Source of the DNA: JAXGPF01 sp964463985
Lineage (GTDB): Bacteria > Verrucomicrobiota > Kiritimatiellia > JAAZAB01
Reading direction: 5' to 3'
Assembly: GCA_964463985.1 (NCBI GenBank)
Contig: CAYXEK010000004.1
Location: 23,605 to 87,604 of the forward strand
Length of the DNA stretch: 64,000 nucleotides
In this document: positions 62,417-64,000 of the stretch, in pieces
Numbering within the stretch: position 1 is the first letter of the stretch
Layout: each line of letters opens with the position of its first letter
Made by a program: the position numbers and the translations under genes
Notes under the pieces: generated by a model
Databases searched by the model: none
Seen by the model: only the letters and a program-made list of their open reading frames with translations
Told to the model about the DNA's origin: nothing

Positions 62417-63879
62417 ACTTCCCGCAAGACGCGCGCCCCATCGCTGCGCGGATAAGCCTTCACGATTTTTTCGGCAATGCGCCGGGTTTTGCGGATATCC
62501 GGCATCTGTTTTTTCAGCTTAACTTTCAAGTCCCTGAATTTATCCATATCCTCCCCGGACAAATCTGCTTTTACCTTGTTCCATTCTTTGACGCAACACA
62601 TTAAACCGGAGTGTTTGATCATGTCCGCCATGGTTCCGGCGAAATGCCGGGTCAGCGAAAAATCGGAGTTTTTCGGAAAACAGCCTTTTTGTGCATCGTA
62701 TCGCTGCATGGCAAAATGATCGTCCCGCCATAAATCCCGGACCTGATTTTTCCGGAAATCCGGAATGTCATACGCGCGCCCGTTTTCCACTGACGAGCGG
62801 TATCCCAGAATTCCGGCGGCAGTGCAGTCGGCGGCGGTGTAAATGTCGAATGGCGCGGGAATGCCGTCCCGGATTTCCCGGGCAAAATAATACAACACCC
62901 AGAAATCGCCGCCGCCGTGTCCGGTAAGTTTGGCGATCTCGCCCATTGCCGGCCAATCCACCGTCACTTTCATCTTCGGGCCGGTGGGCATGCCGCCCAG
63001 GCGCAGCTTGATTTCGCCGTTGCCGCCGTAGCCCTCGACTTCTGCCGCGCCCAGGGTGCCCCACAGGCGCTGCTGATGCGTATCGCTGGACATTTCTCCC
63101 ATCAGATTGCGCACCAGCGCGCCGCCGGACATGGTAATCAGGGACGCCGCCGCGCCGCCTTTGTCAGCCGGCCCGTGCCGCAGCACGCCGGGCAGCGAAT
63201 GCCGGCAGGGGAGCGCGACAATCCGCGCCGGCCTCTGTCCGCTGATGATCATCATCGGCCCGAGCGAGTGGGTGTCGTAATAATGAAAATTGATCCAGCT
63301 GCGCCAGTTATGAACCGTATTGCCCGGGACAATCGGGTTGCCGAACAGATATGTATATCCCAGCGAAATGCAATTATGCACATATTCGAATTCGGCGTAC
63401 ATCAATTCCCCGAACAAACCATCCCTGTACTTTTGCGTCAGCCACATGTTGGTTTTGGTGAAGGGATAATTTTCCGCCAGATTGTAAACCAATCCGCTTT
63501 TTTTAACGGCTTCCACCAAGCGCACGCCTTCGGCCATGGTGTGAAACGAGGTCACCTCGGACAGCACATGCTTGCCCGCCGCCAGACAGCGGATAGCGTC
63601 GGCCGCGTGCGCCGGGCAGTAAGTGGCCAGCAACACCGCGTCCATATCGTAATCTAGAAATTTTTTATCATCATCCGTCACCATGGCGCCCGGGTTGGCG
63701 GCGCTGAAATTTGCGCGCATGTCAGGATTGAAATCGCACCCGGCGACAATCTCAAAACCAAGCACGGAACAGGACTGGTAAAAGGCGCGGCCGCGCCCCA
63801 GGCCCCAGATGCCGAGTTTTATTTTCCTGCCGAAATCAAGCTTGCCGGATTTTTTGGCTATAATGCCTGCTTTTTTCAT
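62417..63879 (-). CDS. Gfo/Idh/MocA-family oxidoreductase, 3' end in gap
   Basis: The 487 visible residues start KKAGIIAKKSGKLDFGRKIKLGIWGLGRGRAFYQS, a Rossmann motif after a basic leader. The family lysine lies in AAGKHVLSEVTSF near 104, and the C-terminal domain has HNWRSWINFHYYDTHSLGP. The protein is longer than most members and ends in a helical, Lys-rich part (LKVKLKKQMPDIRKTRRIAEKI). ATG 63879 overlaps the stop of the preceding gene as ATGA. Together with the member at 57241 it suggests oxidation and later reduction of the same sugar backbone. Confidence 0.78.
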
Positions 63880-64000
63880 CTTCCATGATTCCTGTAATGT
63901 TCAAATCCTTCCACCAGGGTTTTAAGATTTTCCCACGGAACGCCCGGGGCAACGGAACTGCTGACGCCCAGGAACAACCCGGTTTGCGGACCATGTGCGA
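63876..64000 (-). CDS. C-terminal fragment of a UROD-like TIM-barrel protein
   Basis: The frame enters from beyond the window and ends at the TGA 63878-63876, which overlaps the start of the Gfo/Idh gene. The 40 visible residues include GLFLGVSSSVAPGVPWENLKT-type sequence and end EHYRNHGR. The pattern G-x-S-x-x-V-x-P-x-x-P-x-E-N-L is that of the last strand and helix of uroporphyrinogen-decarboxylase-like proteins, many of which are methyltransferases in sugar or methylated-compound loci. Too little is present to say more. Confidence 0.55.
   Translation of the reverse strand, partial: AHGPQTGLFLGVSSSVAPGVPWENLKTLVEGFEHYRNHGR

Noticed and set aside
60991..63879. Single fused oxidoreductase-deacylase protein
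   Set aside because: The join exists only because the 100-N placeholder happens to keep frame. The deacylase lacks its N-terminal domain at the gap edge.

Overview
This 64 kb window is GC-rich, almost fully coding, and contains two runs of exactly 100 N (60288-60387 and 62317-62416). It is therefore a scaffolded draft, probably from an uncultured or metagenome-assembled organism. The cell envelope is Gram-negative: an LpxC-like protein, FabZ domains, a LolA-like protein, an Mla-type lipid transport operon and several lipoproteins. Together with repeated GH78/GH42-like hydrolases, ceramidase-like proteins, Gfo/Idh/MocA oxidoreductases and AP-endonuclease-2-like epimerases, this resembles a heterotrophic member of the PVC group (Lentisphaerota, Kiritimatiellota or Verrucomicrobiota). 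That placement is inference; there is no rRNA here to test it.

Layout. 1-9 kb: the tail of a beta-propeller-like protein, then a + strand carbohydrate block with a GH78 rhamnosidase-like enzyme, two GH42-like proteins and a QueG-like Fe-S protein, interrupted by palindromic repeats. 9-12.4 kb: a Cache-domain lipoprotein, an NCS2 nucleobase permease and an amidohydrolase whose 3' end runs into an antisense tRNA-Leu(CAA). 12.4-28 kb: housekeeping and envelope genes, namely a 29-residue membrane peptide coupled to RNase D, a divergent LpxC, GpmI, a LapA-like peptide coupled to an NrnA-type phosphoesterase, a LolA-like protein, a tandem FabZ-FabZ fusion coupled to a HEAT/LRV-repeat lipoprotein, SpeB and SpeA (arginine to putrescine), an EamA transporter and a TPR protein. 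28-40 kb: a cell-wall amidase overlapping an AraC regulator, then a + strand accessory locus with three sugar-phosphate-isomerase-like proteins, a DegT-type aminotransferase, three ceramidase-like proteins and an AzgA purine permease. 40-53 kb: a hybrid histidine kinase, GuaB, the MlaE-MlaF-MlaD operon, a secreted aromatic-repeat protein, a MATE exporter, an antiporter-EIIA fusion and ManA. 53-64 kb: a PIG-L deacetylase, then a long - strand catabolic operon (UROD-like, Gfo/Idh, D-aminoacylase, amidohydrolase, M20 hydrolase, Gfo/Idh, AraA-like isomerase, FGGY kinase).

How it fits together. The accessory loci pair sugar chemistry (isomerases, oxidoreductases, a kinase, glycosidases) with amide chemistry (ceramidase-like, PIG-L, M20, D-aminoacylase, aminotransferase). 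This suggests use of amide- or amino-substituted glycans or cyclitols, but no substrate can be read from sequence. The most unusual protein-level signals are the complementary loss of active-site residues among the three ceramidase-like proteins, GH42-like proteins lacking the usual Asn-Glu pair, the tandem FabZ, and an LpxC with altered metal-site spacing. No transposase, phage gene or CRISPR array was seen. Several short palindromic repeat families are spread through the intergenic spaces.
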